Shown here: positions 33,613 through 41,791 of the stretch, piece by piece
How the letters are laid out: each line of letters starts with the position of its first letter
Position numbering within the stretch: position 1 is the first letter of the stretch
Origin: JBCAWW01 sp039024315
GTDB taxonomy: Bacteria; Bacteroidota; Bacteroidia; J057
Assembly: GCA_039024315.1 (NCBI GenBank)
Contig: JBCCQN010000029.1
Location: forward strand, 1 to 52,934
Length of the DNA: 52,934 bases
Direction: 5' to 3'
Program-made: the position numbers and the translations under genes
The notes under the pieces: model-generated
The model's database searches: none
The model's input: only the letters and a program-made list of their open reading frames with translations
What the model was told of the DNA's origin: nothing

Positions 33613-35808
33613 ATGAGATTTTCTATCCTTTTGATTTTTGGGGTGTTCTGCTTCGCAGAACTCTCAGGCCAAACTATTATCCCCATCCAAAGTGCTGACT
33701 TTGCCCTCGTCTTACAAACCGATACGGATCAGCGTTTACGTAATATTTATTTTGGGCCGCGACTCCAAAATACTGAGGAATACGGAGCGATTGCCCAACA
33801 ATTGCGCTACCAAGGGACCAATGAAGATGTTTTCAATCACGCTTACACCCCAAACGGTACTTGGAATGTCTCCGAACCGGCTATCGAAGTAGAGCACGCC
33901 GATGGCAACAACTCGCTTGAACTTGCCTATGTAAGCCATCAACAAGATGCGAGCGTGGAAAATATCATTATGTATCAAATCGATCTTAAGGATCCTGTTT
34001 ATGATACTGAGGTAAAAGTTTTTTATAAGGTTTACCAATCCGAAAACATTTTTGAGCAATGGACTGAGATTACCCATAGCGAAGATGACCCATTAGTGCT
34101 TAAGAAGTATGCTTCTGCCAATCTCTACTTTCGGGATCAGGACTTCTTTTTGACCCATTATCATGGTAGTTGGGCGCAAGAGATGCAGCCCGAAACCAGC
34201 CAATTGACCGCTGGTATGAAGGTTTTAGACTCTAAACTAGGTACTCGTTCTCATCTCTACGCGCCACCGACATTTATGCTATCGTTCGACGAAGTCGCTC
34301 AAGAAGATCAAGGTAAGGTAATGCTAGCCAATCTCGCATGGTCAGGTAATTATCGCTTTGATTTTGAAGTGGATCGATACCAAAACCTTCGTTTGATTGC
34401 CGGTGCCAATCAGCATGCGGCGGCCTATCATCTCGCCTCCGGCGAACGCTTGGAAACGCCACACTTTGTCTACACCTATTCAGAGTCGGGCATCGGCCAA
34501 GCTAGTCGCAATATGCACCAATGGGCCCGTAAGTATCGGGTCTGGGACGGCCAAGGCCAACGCTTAACCTTGCTCAACAACTGGGAGGCTACTTATTTTG
34601 ACTTTAACGAAGAGAAGCTTTTAGGACTATTTGATGGGGCCAAGGAACTGGGCGTCGACCTTTTTTTACTAGACGATGGCTGGTTTGCCAACAAATATCC
34701 CCGTAATCACGACCGAGCTGGTCTGGGAGATTGGCAGGAAAACCGTAAAAAGCTACCCAATGGTTTGGGCTATTTAGTCGAAGCTGCCACTGAAAAGGAT
34801 CTCAAATTTGGCATCTGGATCGAACCCGAAATGGTCAACCCCAAAAGCGAACTTTACGAAAATCATCCCGACTGGGTGATCCGTCAGCCCGATCGCAAGG
34901 AATATTATTATCGCAATCAACTGGTGCTAGACCTATCCCATCCAGCGGTACAAGAGCATGTGTACGGAGTATTTGACGATATCTTTGCCGCCAATCCAGA
35001 TATCGCTTACGTTAAGTGGGACTGCAATGCGGTGATCTACAATGCCCATTCTGCCTATTTAGAAACGCAGGGGATTGCCCAAAGTAATCTCTATGTCGAT
35101 TATGTCAAAGGGCTCTACGATGTACTAGAACGGCTCAGAGTCAAATATCCCAAGGTACCCATCATGCTCTGCTCTGGTGGTGGTGGCCGCGTTGATTATG
35201 GCGCTTTGCAATACTTTACGGAGTTTTGGCCCAGCGATAATACAGCGCCAGTAGATCGAGTTTTCATGCATTGGGATTACTCTCATTACTATCCGGCTAT
35301 CGCAATGAGCGCGCATGTGACCAATTGGGACAAGGAGGCTTCAATTAAATTTCGTACCGATGTGGCCTCGATGGGCAAATTAGGGTTTGATATTGTGGTG
35401 GACGAACTCAGCGAGGACGACTTAGCGTTCTGCAAAGCAGCTATCCAAAACTATGATGGCTACAAATCAGTCATTTGGTATGGAGATCATTATCGTTTGC
35501 AGAGCCCCTATACTCATCCTTTTGGTAGCTTTCAGTTTGTAGACAAGGCCCAAGAACGCGCCGTCATGTTTAATTATCTGGTTAGCAATCGTTGGGAAAT
35601 CAACTACTCAATCGAACCTGTAAAGCTTAAGGGGCTCGACCCTGCCAAACGCTACCAAGTAAGCGAAATTAATCTCTATCCGGGTACGCGTTCGCCCATA
35701 GGCGAGAATACCATCTACTCAGGCGAATACCTCATGAAGGTAGGCTTCAATCCAGACGTTTCTCAGCGTCGTCGGAGTGTGGTACTGGAGTTGAAAGCAG
35801 TCGAGTAG
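33613..35808 (+). CDS. GH36 alpha-galactosidase, secreted
   Basis: Hydrolyses terminal alpha-galactosides. 731 residues with the full GH36 plan: signal peptide 1-19 (LLIFGVFCFAELSGQ), N-terminal beta-supersandwich (about 25-300), TIM barrel starting LLNNWEATYFDFNEEKLLGL, and a C-terminal beta domain. Barrel motifs: LDDGWF, GIWIEPEMVNP, the nucleophile in YVKWDCNAVI (Asp470, codon 35020-35022), and the acid/base in FWPSDNTAP (Asp542) preceded by MLCSGGGGRVDYG. It stands apart from the sulfatase locus and may act on plant or algal alpha-galactosides. Codons for VFCFAE in the signal peptide are a hairpin repeat (33646-33660). Confidence 0.94.
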   Translation: MRFSILLIFGVFCFAELSGQTIIPIQSADFALVLQTDTDQRLRNIYFGPRLQNTEEYGAIAQQLRYQGTNEDVFNHAYTPNGTWNVSEPAIEVEHADGNNSLELAYVSHQQDASVENIIMYQIDLKDPVYDTEVKVFYKVYQSENIFEQWTEITHSEDDPLVLKKYASANLYFRDQDFFLTHYHGSWAQEMQPETSQLTAGMKVLDSKLGTRSHLYAPPTFMLSFDEVAQEDQGKVMLANLAWSGNYRFDFEVDRYQNLRLIAGANQHAAAYHLASGERLETPHFVYTYSESGIGQASRNMHQWARKYRVWDGQGQRLTLLNNWEATYFDFNEEKLLGLFDGAKELGVDLFLLDDGWFANKYPRNHDRAGLGDWQENRKKLPNGLGYLVEAATEKDLKFGIWIEPEMVNPKSELYENHPDWVIRQPDRKEYYYRNQLVLDLSHPAVQEHVYGVFDDIFAANPDIAYVKWDCNAVIYNAHSAYLETQGIAQSNLYVDYVKGLYDVLERLRVKYPKVPIMLCSGGGGRVDYGALQYFTEFWPSDNTAPVDRVFMHWDYSHYYPAIAMSAHVTNWDKEASIKFRTDVASMGKLGFDIVVDELSEDDLAFCKAAIQNYDGYKSVIWYGDHYRLQSPYTHPFGSFQFVDKAQERAVMFNYLVSNRWEINYSIEPVKLKGLDPAKRYQVSEINLYPGTRSPIGENTIYSGEYLMKVGFNPDVSQRRRSVVLELKAVE
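33646..33660 (+). repeat. TTCTGC-TTC-GCAGAA hairpin in the alpha-galactosidase signal peptide
   Basis: A 6-bp stem with 3-nt loop matching the family stem, with no AAGCG head (preceding bases GGGTG). The second signal-peptide location in the window, after 9791. Confidence 0.45.
34434..34451 (-). repeat. AAGCGTT hairpin, CGCC/GGCG variant, inside the alpha-galactosidase gene
   Basis: Minus strand AAGCGTT-CGCC-GGA-GGCG. Plus-strand translation ASGERL lies in a region conserved in GH36, so a chance match is possible. Confidence 0.4.
35426..35440 (+). repeat. AAGCGTT-type hairpin, CTGC/GCAG variant, inside the alpha-galactosidase gene
   Basis: TTAGCGTT-CTGC-AAA-GCAG; translated LAFCKAA in a helix common to GH36 proteins. 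Confidence 0.45.
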
Positions 35809-35816
35809 GGCGCTCA

Positions 35817-35834
35817 CCGCTGCGCGGAACGCTT
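35817..35834 (-). repeat. AAGCGTT hairpin, CCGC/GCGG form, overlapping a stop codon
   Basis: Minus strand AAGCGTT-CCGC-GCA-GCGG. Its first two bases are the last two of the peptidase stop codon (TAA, 35833-35835). It lies between two convergent genes only 24 nt apart and may act as their shared transcript end. Confidence 0.85.
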
Positions 35835-37311
35835 ATTTGCAGCTAATCCGTATCAGGCGATCATAAAAGGCAATCATCCGCAGATAATTTTCCACGCTGA
35901 GGCGCTCATCTATGCCATGTATCCGAGTGAGATCCTTAGAACTAACCAACATGGGAGAGTAGCGATAAACTTGATCGCTCAGCCCGGTGTAATAACGGGC
36001 ATCAGTCGCCCCGACTGAAAGGTTAGGAATCACCACTGAAGTAGGCATGATCTCACCGATGGTCTGCTGGATCATTTTGAAACCAAAGGCATCGGTCGGA
36101 GAGACCGGCGAAGCTTCCGCATAAATACTGGCACCATAGGGCTCTACGGATACGCGTTCATCGGAGATGATCTTTTTTACATAAGCGATTACTGATTTCT
36201 GGTTATCGCCGGGCATCAAACGGAAATTGATTTGAGCATTGGCCTCCGTGGGCAGGACATTATCCTTGACACCTCCATTGATCATGGTGGGGGCGGTAGT
36301 AGTACGAATGGTTGCATTAGTTTTGGGATCGGCGGAGAGTTGGGTTTCGACCACACTGCTAAATAGCCAGCGATTGGCAAAGACCATTTTGGTACCAAAA
36401 GCCATCTCAGGGCCGAGATAGTCAAACATTTGCTGACTAAGTGGATCATGGAGCCGAGAGGGAAGAGGATTTTCGCTTAAGCGAACGATCGCATTACTGA
36501 GAACACTCACGGCTGTCTCTTTGGCAGGCATAGAGGAGTGCCCGCCGTCCGCAATTTCGGCTCTCAGAGTGAGGCTGAGATAGCCTTTTTCGGCTACGCC
36601 CACCACAGAAAGGGGCTTATCTAGGCCTGACATAGCATTTTGGATGCTCATGCCCCCTTCGTCTAGGACATAGGCCAATCTTACGTTTTGTTCCGCTAGT
36701 ATTTTGGACATGCTGCCTGCACCCCTTAGGCCGCTGACTTCCTCGTCATGGCCAAAGGCAAAATACAGCCCACGCTCGGGCTGGAAGCCCTCCCTCAGCA
36801 AACGCTCGGCGGTTTCGAGGACCGCAATTACCGTCATTTTATCATCCATTGCTCCCCGACCCCAAATCATACCGTCTTTGATCAGGCCACTATATGGTCC
36901 TTGCTCCCAAGCTGACAGGCTGGCTTCTTCAACTGGTACTACATCATAATGCGCCATCAGCAGGATGGGGTCGAGTGAAGGATTCGTTCCACGCCAGTGG
37001 TATAGCAAACTATAATCATTGACCAACTCTCGCGCCAGCATAGAATCTACTAGCGGGAAAGTTTGCTCTACATAGTCCACAAAGGCAACAAAAGCTGGTG
37101 TATCGATTCGCGAGCTGGTCCAAGAATTGGTCGGTATGCGTATCGCCTGAGCTAAGCGTTCGGCGGCAGCCATATCCCCCAAACGAGGCTCCACCGGACT
37201 GATCGCGATTTGTTTAGAAGAGAAGAGGACGGTTTTGAGCAGTAGAGTGGCGATCAGTAATACCAATAGGATGCCGATAAAGGCTGAAATACGCTTGAGT
37301 AGTTTTTTCAT
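35833..37311 (-). CDS. M20 family metallopeptidase (carboxypeptidase S-like), membrane-anchored
   Basis: Zinc peptidase or N-acyl-amino-acid hydrolase, 492 residues. A single membrane segment spans about 8-30 (ISAFIGILLVLLIATLLL), leaving the catalytic part outside the cytoplasm. Metal-binding motifs: LLMAHYDVVPVEE (His), IWGRGAMDDK (bridging Asp) and FGHDEEVSG (Glu-Glu). The dimerisation domain has DGGHSSMPAKE. The last ligand is probably His in the C-terminal RIHGIDERL. The arrangement resembles PM20D1/carboxypeptidase S. Divergent from the Mhq-like operon across a 378-nt region. Confidence 0.9.
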   Translation of the reverse strand: MKKLLKRISAFIGILLVLLIATLLLKTVLFSSKQIAISPVEPRLGDMAAAERLAQAIRIPTNSWTSSRIDTPAFVAFVDYVEQTFPLVDSMLARELVNDYSLLYHWRGTNPSLDPILLMAHYDVVPVEEASLSAWEQGPYSGLIKDGMIWGRGAMDDKMTVIAVLETAERLLREGFQPERGLYFAFGHDEEVSGLRGAGSMSKILAEQNVRLAYVLDEGGMSIQNAMSGLDKPLSVVGVAEKGYLSLTLRAEIADGGHSSMPAKETAVSVLSNAIVRLSENPLPSRLHDPLSQQMFDYLGPEMAFGTKMVFANRWLFSSVVETQLSADPKTNATIRTTTAPTMINGGVKDNVLPTEANAQINFRLMPGDNQKSVIAYVKKIISDERVSVEPYGASIYAEASPVSPTDAFGFKMIQQTIGEIMPTSVVIPNLSVGATDARYYTGLSDQVYRYSPMLVSSKDLTRIHGIDERLSVENYLRMIAFYDRLIRISCK

Positions 37312-37689
37312 TTTTCTTAATAATCATTTTGCCCTTTTTCGCAAAAAGGGCAGCAAAAACCCGGCCCGTGCAAAGCCTACGCGCAAGTCCGGCCCCCGAG
37401 TGCACGACCCCAGCCAGCGCGCATGATTTGAAGCCCTTAGGTAGCGTTGGCCCTGGTACCAACCCTGAAAATCAGGACTGGAGAAATGGGGACTTGAAAG
37501 GCTGGTTCACGTCTGACTAGATTTTTTGGTCCTTTTGGAGCTATGATAAAAAGATGAAACCTAAGTCAAAAACAAAGTTACAAACTAGCAGTCAGTATTA
37601 TTTACATCTATTGCAATCCTTTTTATATGGTAATCGATGTTTAAACACTGGATATTTGTATTGTACTCAAAATCAATAATCACAATCTC
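37312..37689. other. 378-nt intergenic region with a GC-rich structured core
   Basis: Between divergent genes. 37331-37351 is a perfect hairpin GCCCTTTTT-CGC-AAAAAGGGC, 20 nt before the peptidase ATG. 37350-37480 is much more GC-rich than the surroundings and has CGTGCA/TGCACG (37367-37372 with 37401-37406), GTTGG/CCAAC (37446-37463) and CCTGA-AAA-TCAGG (37464-37476). ORFs of 63 and 82 codons cross it on opposite strands but show no family. A structured RNA or a mobile-element remnant are candidates. Confidence 0.5.
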
Positions 37690-38631
37690 ATGGATACTCG
37701 AAACTATATCAAAGGCTTGCATCACGTTACCGCTACGGTCAATGACGCTCAGGAAGACTTTGACTTCTACACAAAACTGCTCGGTCTCCGTCTCGTCAAG
37801 AAGACCGTCAACTTTGACAACAATCAGGTTTATCACTTTTACTACGGCACTGAAGTGGGTACTCCTGGGACAATCATGACAACCTTCCCTTACAAAGGGC
37901 ATGGTGTCAGAGAGGGAGTCATCGGGACGGGCCAGGTTTCTATCACGGCTTTTTCCGTGCCGGAGAACGCCTTGGACTTTTGGCGCCAGCGCCTTGAGCA
38001 AAACGATGTGGCGTTCCGCGAAGCGGTAAAATTTGGTAACACTGTCCTCCAATTTGACGACCCTTCTGGCTTACACCTAGAGATCGTTGGCAATAACGAA
38101 GATGATCGCGCGCCTTGGCCTACTGATGAAGTGCCTAGCGAATATGGCATCCAAGGTTTCTTCAATGCGAACATGCTCATTGCTGATCCCCAGCCGACCA
38201 TTGACTTTTTGATCAATGAGATGGGCTTTGAGCAAGGAACAACCGAAGGAGATACTACCCGCTTTGTGATTCAAGGTGGCGGGGCTAGTAAATACCTCGA
38301 TCTGCAAGCAGATCCTAATGGTGTCAGAGGACTCAATGGCCTCGGTACTGTACACCATGTGGCCTTGCGCATTGAGACCGATGAAGAGCAAGTGCGCCTT
38401 CGCGAACGCTTATTGGAACTCGGCTTCAGAGTTACCGATATCAAGGATCGCAAATATTTCCACTCCATTTATTTCCGCATCCCCGGTGGCGTATTGTTTG
38501 AAGTGGCGACCATTCCTCCGGGCTTTACAGTAGATGAAAGCAAAGAAGAATTGGGGCTCGATCTGAAACTCCCTGCTTGGGAAGAACCTCAGCGTGCTCA
38601 GATTGAATCCGTTTTACCTCAAGTACAATAA
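37690..38631 (+). CDS. Ring-cleaving dioxygenase, glyoxalase fold (MhqO-like), copy 1
   Basis: Fe(II)-dependent extradiol-type dioxygenase thought to open hydroquinone or catechol rings; in Bacillus subtilis MhqA/MhqE/MhqO protect against quinones. 313 residues with two glyoxalase repeats. Metal ligands are in KGLHHVTATV (His about 11), LGTVHHVALRIE (His) and GGVLFEVATIPPGF (Glu). It is 2 nt before a paralogous gene and starts a three-gene operon. Codons for VAFREAVK contain a hairpin repeat (38011-38026). No regulator site was recognised upstream. Confidence 0.88.
   Translation: MDTRNYIKGLHHVTATVNDAQEDFDFYTKLLGLRLVKKTVNFDNNQVYHFYYGTEVGTPGTIMTTFPYKGHGVREGVIGTGQVSITAFSVPENALDFWRQRLEQNDVAFREAVKFGNTVLQFDDPSGLHLEIVGNNEDDRAPWPTDEVPSEYGIQGFFNANMLIADPQPTIDFLINEMGFEQGTTEGDTTRFVIQGGGASKYLDLQADPNGVRGLNGLGTVHHVALRIETDEEQVRLRERLLELGFRVTDIKDRKYFHSIYFRIPGGVLFEVATIPPGFTVDESKEELGLDLKLPAWEEPQRAQIESVLPQVQ
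38011..38026 (+). repeat. AAGCGTT-type hairpin, CCGC/GCGG variant, inside the MhqO-like gene
   Basis: GCGTT-CCGC-GAA-GCGG; translated AFREAV. The paralogue at 38634 lacks these bases at the matching position (KYKEPQV), consistent with a local change after duplication. Confidence 0.5.
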
Positions 38632-38633
38632 TC

Positions 38634-39602
38634 ATGTCAAACCAACTCATAAAAGGCCTACACCACGTAACGGCAATGGCCAGTAGTCCACAGAAAAACG
38701 TCGATTTTTACGTCGGTGTCCTAGGGCTACGTCTCGTCAAGAAGACGATCAACTTTGATGCACCGGATGTTTATCACCTCTATTATGGGGACGAAAGCGG
38801 TAATCCCGGTAGTATCATGACCTTCTTTCCTTTTCACAATATCCAGCCAGGAGCGCATGGAGTCGGACAGGCTACGACTACGACCTTCTCCATTCCGATG
38901 AACTCCGTGGATTATTGGACCAAGCGCTTGGAGCAATTTGGCATCAAATACAAGGAGCCTCAAGTACGCTTCAACGAGGTAGCCATCTACTTCGAGGATT
39001 GGGACGGCCTAGGTCTGGAGTTGATCGCCAATGATAGAGATGATCGCAAGCCATTTACTTACGGGCATATTCCTTTGGAGCATTCTATTAGAGGTTTCTA
39101 CTCTGTAGAACTCTGGGAAAACACCTACGAGCGGACAGAAGCTATGTTGGTCAATCATTTGGATCACCACTTTGTGACCGAAGCTGGCCCAAGGAGACGT
39201 TATTCGACGGATCCTTTAGCTAAGCCAGGTCAAATCGTAGATGTACTCTGGAATGCTCAGACGCGTTATGGCGTTGGCGGTAGCGGCACTGTACATCACA
39301 TTGCTTTTGATACTCCTTCGGACAACGCTCAGTTGAGTGTAAGGGAGAAGCTATTGCAAGCAGGTGCCTACCCAACTGACGTATTGGATCGTCAATATTT
39401 TCATTCGATCTATTTCCGTGAGCCAGGTGGAGTACTTTTTGAAGTCGCCACCACCCCTCCAGGCTTTACCTTTGATGAGGATGTCGCTCACTTGGGTGAA
39501 GGGCTTAAGCTACCCCCTTGGGTCGAAAGCCGTCGTGAATACATCGAATCTCTCTTAGAACCTATCACCTTAAACATCGAAAAGTATGCATCGCCATCAT
39601 AA
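38634..39602 (+). CDS. Ring-cleaving dioxygenase, glyoxalase fold (MhqO-like), copy 2
   Basis: Paralogue of the preceding gene, 322 residues, same two-repeat layout: KGLHHVTAMASSPQKNVDFY, GLRLVKKTINFDAPDVYHLY, GTVHHIAFDTPSD, and FREPGGVLFEVATTPPGF carrying His/His/Glu ligands. Tandem copies probably arose by duplication and may differ in ring substituent. Its 3' end overlaps the next gene by 17 nt, so translation is coupled. The pair with an MhqD-like esterase strongly suggests quinone or hydroquinone detoxification. Confidence 0.88.
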   Translation: MSNQLIKGLHHVTAMASSPQKNVDFYVGVLGLRLVKKTINFDAPDVYHLYYGDESGNPGSIMTFFPFHNIQPGAHGVGQATTTTFSIPMNSVDYWTKRLEQFGIKYKEPQVRFNEVAIYFEDWDGLGLELIANDRDDRKPFTYGHIPLEHSIRGFYSVELWENTYERTEAMLVNHLDHHFVTEAGPRRRYSTDPLAKPGQIVDVLWNAQTRYGVGGSGTVHHIAFDTPSDNAQLSVREKLLQAGAYPTDVLDRQYFHSIYFREPGGVLFEVATTPPGFTFDEDVAHLGEGLKLPPWVESRREYIESLLEPITLNIEKYASPS

Positions 39603-40206
39603 AAACTATAGCCATCAAGGCAAGCCTTTAGCTGAAGCCGAAAAGGTGATGATCATGACGCATGGTCGTGGTGATACAGCCGAAGGCATCCTAGAGCTAG
39701 GACAATATCTCAATGTCAAGGATTTTGCCCTTCTAGCCCCACAAGCTACCGCCAACACCTGGTATCCATACAGCTTTATGGCTCCAGTGGTCAATAACGA
39801 ACCAGGTCTGTCGACAGGGCTTGGCGTACTCAAGCAGATCGTAGAAGATGTCTTAGCGGCTGGCGTGAAACATGAGAATATTTACTTCCTCGGTTTCTCA
39901 CAAGGTGCTTGTCTTAGCTCTGAGTTTCTGGCTCGTAATGCCAATCGATATGGGGGTGCATTTATCCTTAGTGGCGGCGTGATTGGGCCAGAGATTGATC
40001 GCTTAAACTATGCGGGCGATTTTGGCGGCACGCCAATTTTGATAGGCTGTAGTGATGTCGACCATCATATCCCTTTACAGCGTGTCAAAGACACCACTGC
40101 AATTTTCACTGAGATGGGGGCAGTAGTCAACGAACGAATCTATCCTAATGGACCCCACTCGGTGGTGCAGGACGAGATTGATATTGTGAATACAATTTTG
40201 GGATAA
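39586..40206 (+). CDS. Carboxylesterase/phospholipase family hydrolase (MhqD-like)
   Basis: Small alpha/beta hydrolase, 206 residues, PF02230 type. Seen: VMIMTHGRGDTAEGILELGQ (oxyanion region), ALLAPQATANTWYPYSF, the elbow GFSQGACLS with nucleophile Ser, DVDHHIPL with the acid Asp, and NGPHSVVQDE with the His. In B. subtilis the equivalent MhqD is co-induced with ring-cleaving dioxygenases by methylhydroquinone. It ends 30 nt before a convergent AraC gene; a palindrome at 40212-40239 separates them. Confidence 0.87.
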   Translation: MHRHHKNYSHQGKPLAEAEKVMIMTHGRGDTAEGILELGQYLNVKDFALLAPQATANTWYPYSFMAPVVNNEPGLSTGLGVLKQIVEDVLAAGVKHENIYFLGFSQGACLSSEFLARNANRYGGAFILSGGVIGPEIDRLNYAGDFGGTPILIGCSDVDHHIPLQRVKDTTAIFTEMGAVVNERIYPNGPHSVVQDEIDIVNTILG

Positions 40207-40211
40207 TCAGT

Positions 40212-40239
40212 GTAGGAGCGGCATGCATGTCGCTCCTAC
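40212..40239. terminator. 28-bp palindrome between convergent genes
   Basis: GTAGGAGCG (40212-40220) pairs with CGCTCCTAC (40231-40239); the inner GCATGCATGT is also self-complementary apart from one G-T pair. TGTTTTT follows on the plus strand. It works as a terminator candidate for both strands and overlaps the end of the AraC coding region by 4 nt. A related TGTAGG sequence occurs near 26721. Confidence 0.72.
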
Positions 40240-41087
40240 TGTTTTTCGCGAAAGGCTGAGGCTGAGATGCCCATATGCTTTTTGAAGAAGGCGCTGAAGT
40301 GTAAAGGCTCATTATAGCCTAGTTCGTAGGCGATCTCCTTTACCGAATAGCTGGTATGGATCAGCATACGCTTTGCCTCCAGTAAGAGCCTATCTTGAAT
40401 CATTTCCTTAGCGGTTTGACCTACATTCTTTTTCACGGTTTGACTGAGGTGCTTAGGGCTGATGTTCATCTGCTCGGCATAATCACCGACCTTATGCCAT
40501 TGATGATAGCTGTGGTCTACCAAGTGTTTGAAATCTCTGAGGATGCAGACTTCGCTATTGGCCGTCTCGTCTAATTGATCCTCATCGAGAAATCGACTAT
40601 TGCTACTATGAATCAAGAAGAGCTGCAAGTATGCGCCTAGGGCTCGATTACGATAGCGCAACTGCTGGGGCATCAATAGCTCCATAGATTGTAAGAGCTC
40701 ACAAAGACTTTCGAAGTTGGCCTCATCTAATATCAGTGGAGGACTATCCCCAAATACTCGAAACAAATTGACATTGGCGATAAAGTGAGAGGGGATGTTA
40801 TTTTCGACCAAGAAGTCAGCCGAAAAAGTGATGACCCAGCCTTTGGGTTTTTCTGTCAGCGCTACTTGATGCACCTGGCCCGGACTGACAAAGTGAACTT
40901 GGCGTTCGCCGAAGGCGTAGGGCTTATAGTCAATTAAATGCTCGCCTTTCCCCCTTTCGACAAATAATACCGTATAATAATCGTGGCGATGCGGCACATC
41001 TGCTTTACCATCGGCCTGCTCATAGATGTTTTCCATCTTTTGCAGATTGAAATCTAGCTGGTGGGGCCGCGCTTGGTGCTCTGACAT
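40236..41087 (-). CDS. AraC family transcriptional regulator (cupin sensor)
   Basis: 283 residues from the ATG at 41087; an in-frame TTG at 41111 is not used. N-terminal cupin (about 20-105): VPHRHDYYTVLFVERGKGEHLID and VHFVSPGQVHQVAL, with the His/Glu pattern of small-molecule-binding cupins. C-terminal HTH pair: VGDYAEQMNISPKHLSQTVK, TAKEMIQDRLLLEAKRML, VKEIAYELGYNEPLHFSAFF. It lies convergent with the MhqO/MhqD-like operon and may sense a phenolic or quinone effector for it, though position alone does not prove this. Not closely related to the two other AraC proteins here. Confidence 0.9.
   Translation of the reverse strand: MSEHQARPHQLDFNLQKMENIYEQADGKADVPHRHDYYTVLFVERGKGEHLIDYKPYAFGERQVHFVSPGQVHQVALTEKPKGWVITFSADFLVENNIPSHFIANVNLFRVFGDSPPLILDEANFESLCELLQSMELLMPQQLRYRNRALGAYLQLFLIHSSNSRFLDEDQLDETANSEVCILRDFKHLVDHSYHQWHKVGDYAEQMNISPKHLSQTVKKNVGQTAKEMIQDRLLLEAKRMLIHTSYSVKEIAYELGYNEPLHFSAFFKKHMGISASAFREKQ
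40902..40917 (+). repeat. AAGCGTT-type hairpin, CGCC/GGCG variant, inside the AraC gene
   Basis: GCGTT-CGCC-GAA-GGCG on the strand opposite to the gene; read by the gene as YAFGERQ, in a loop of the cupin. Confidence 0.45.
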
Positions 41088-41130
41088 AAAAAATCCGTAT
41101 CTTTTATTCAATTAAGCAAAACTATTGATT

Positions 41131-41691
41131 ATGCCCGTTCAAATTTCTCGCCGATTGCTCAGTGTAGAAGATTATCACCGTATGGTGGAGGCCGGCATAC
41201 TTACGGCTGATGATAAGGTAGAGCTAATCAAAGGAGAAATAATTGAAATGAGTCCGATTGGAAGTAAGCATGCTTACATTGTTGATCGTTTAACAATGTA
41301 TTTGGGGCAAGAGTATGGAAAGAATGGAATTATTAGGGTACAGAGCCCCATTACCATTAGCAATCATAGTGAGCCTGAGCCTGATTTGACCGTTTTGCAG
41401 GGGCCTATTGAGCGATATTCTGAACATCATCCTACAGAAAAGGATGTAATGTTATTGATTGAAGTCTCAGCTACTACATTAGAAATTGACCGGCAAATCA
41501 AATTGCCTCTTTATGCTGAAGCAGGTATTCCTGAGGTCTGGATCGTGAATTTAGAAACTCATGAAGTAGAACAATATCAAGAAGCAAGTGGTAAGCAATA
41601 TTTATCACGAAAGATATTTCCACTTGGTTCCGCCTTAAAATTACCCTTCCTGGAGTCTGAAATTGGAGTCAATAAAATTTTGGGCAAATAA
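41131..41691 (+). CDS. Uma2 family (DUF820) putative restriction-endonuclease-like protein
   Basis: 186 residues from the ATG at 41131. PD-(D/E)XK-like pattern of Uma2 proteins: VEAGILTADDKVELIKGEIIEMSPIG at the start, SEPEPDLTVLQ with the first acidic residues, VMLLIEVSATTLEIDRQIKLPLYAEAGIPEVWIV with the E-V-S...K catalytic block. These proteins are common in cyanobacteria and Bacteroidota and have no settled function. The gene is more AT-rich than its neighbours, so it may have been acquired. No partner methylase or toxin/antitoxin gene lies next to it. Confidence 0.87.
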   Translation: MPVQISRRLLSVEDYHRMVEAGILTADDKVELIKGEIIEMSPIGSKHAYIVDRLTMYLGQEYGKNGIIRVQSPITISNHSEPEPDLTVLQGPIERYSEHHPTEKDVMLLIEVSATTLEIDRQIKLPLYAEAGIPEVWIVNLETHEVEQYQEASGKQYLSRKIFPLGSALKLPFLESEIGVNKILGK

Positions 41692-41791
41692 ATTTTTATC
41701 ATGTTCGATTCTTCCCTAAATATTCCTTCCCTTCTGCTAATTTTCTCCTAATTTGCTGGCAAATCTGATCTGAGCACCCCTTAGCTTGTTC

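Noticed and set aside
37214..37462. 82-codon minus-strand ORF across the start of the M20 peptidase
   Set aside because: Overlaps a firm gene and runs through the paired GC-rich block; its apparent protein has no recognisable family.
38398..38411. GCGCCTTCGCGAACGCTT-like sequence in the first MhqO-like gene
   Set aside because: The stem does not pair in the family register; coding RLRERLLELG looks natural.
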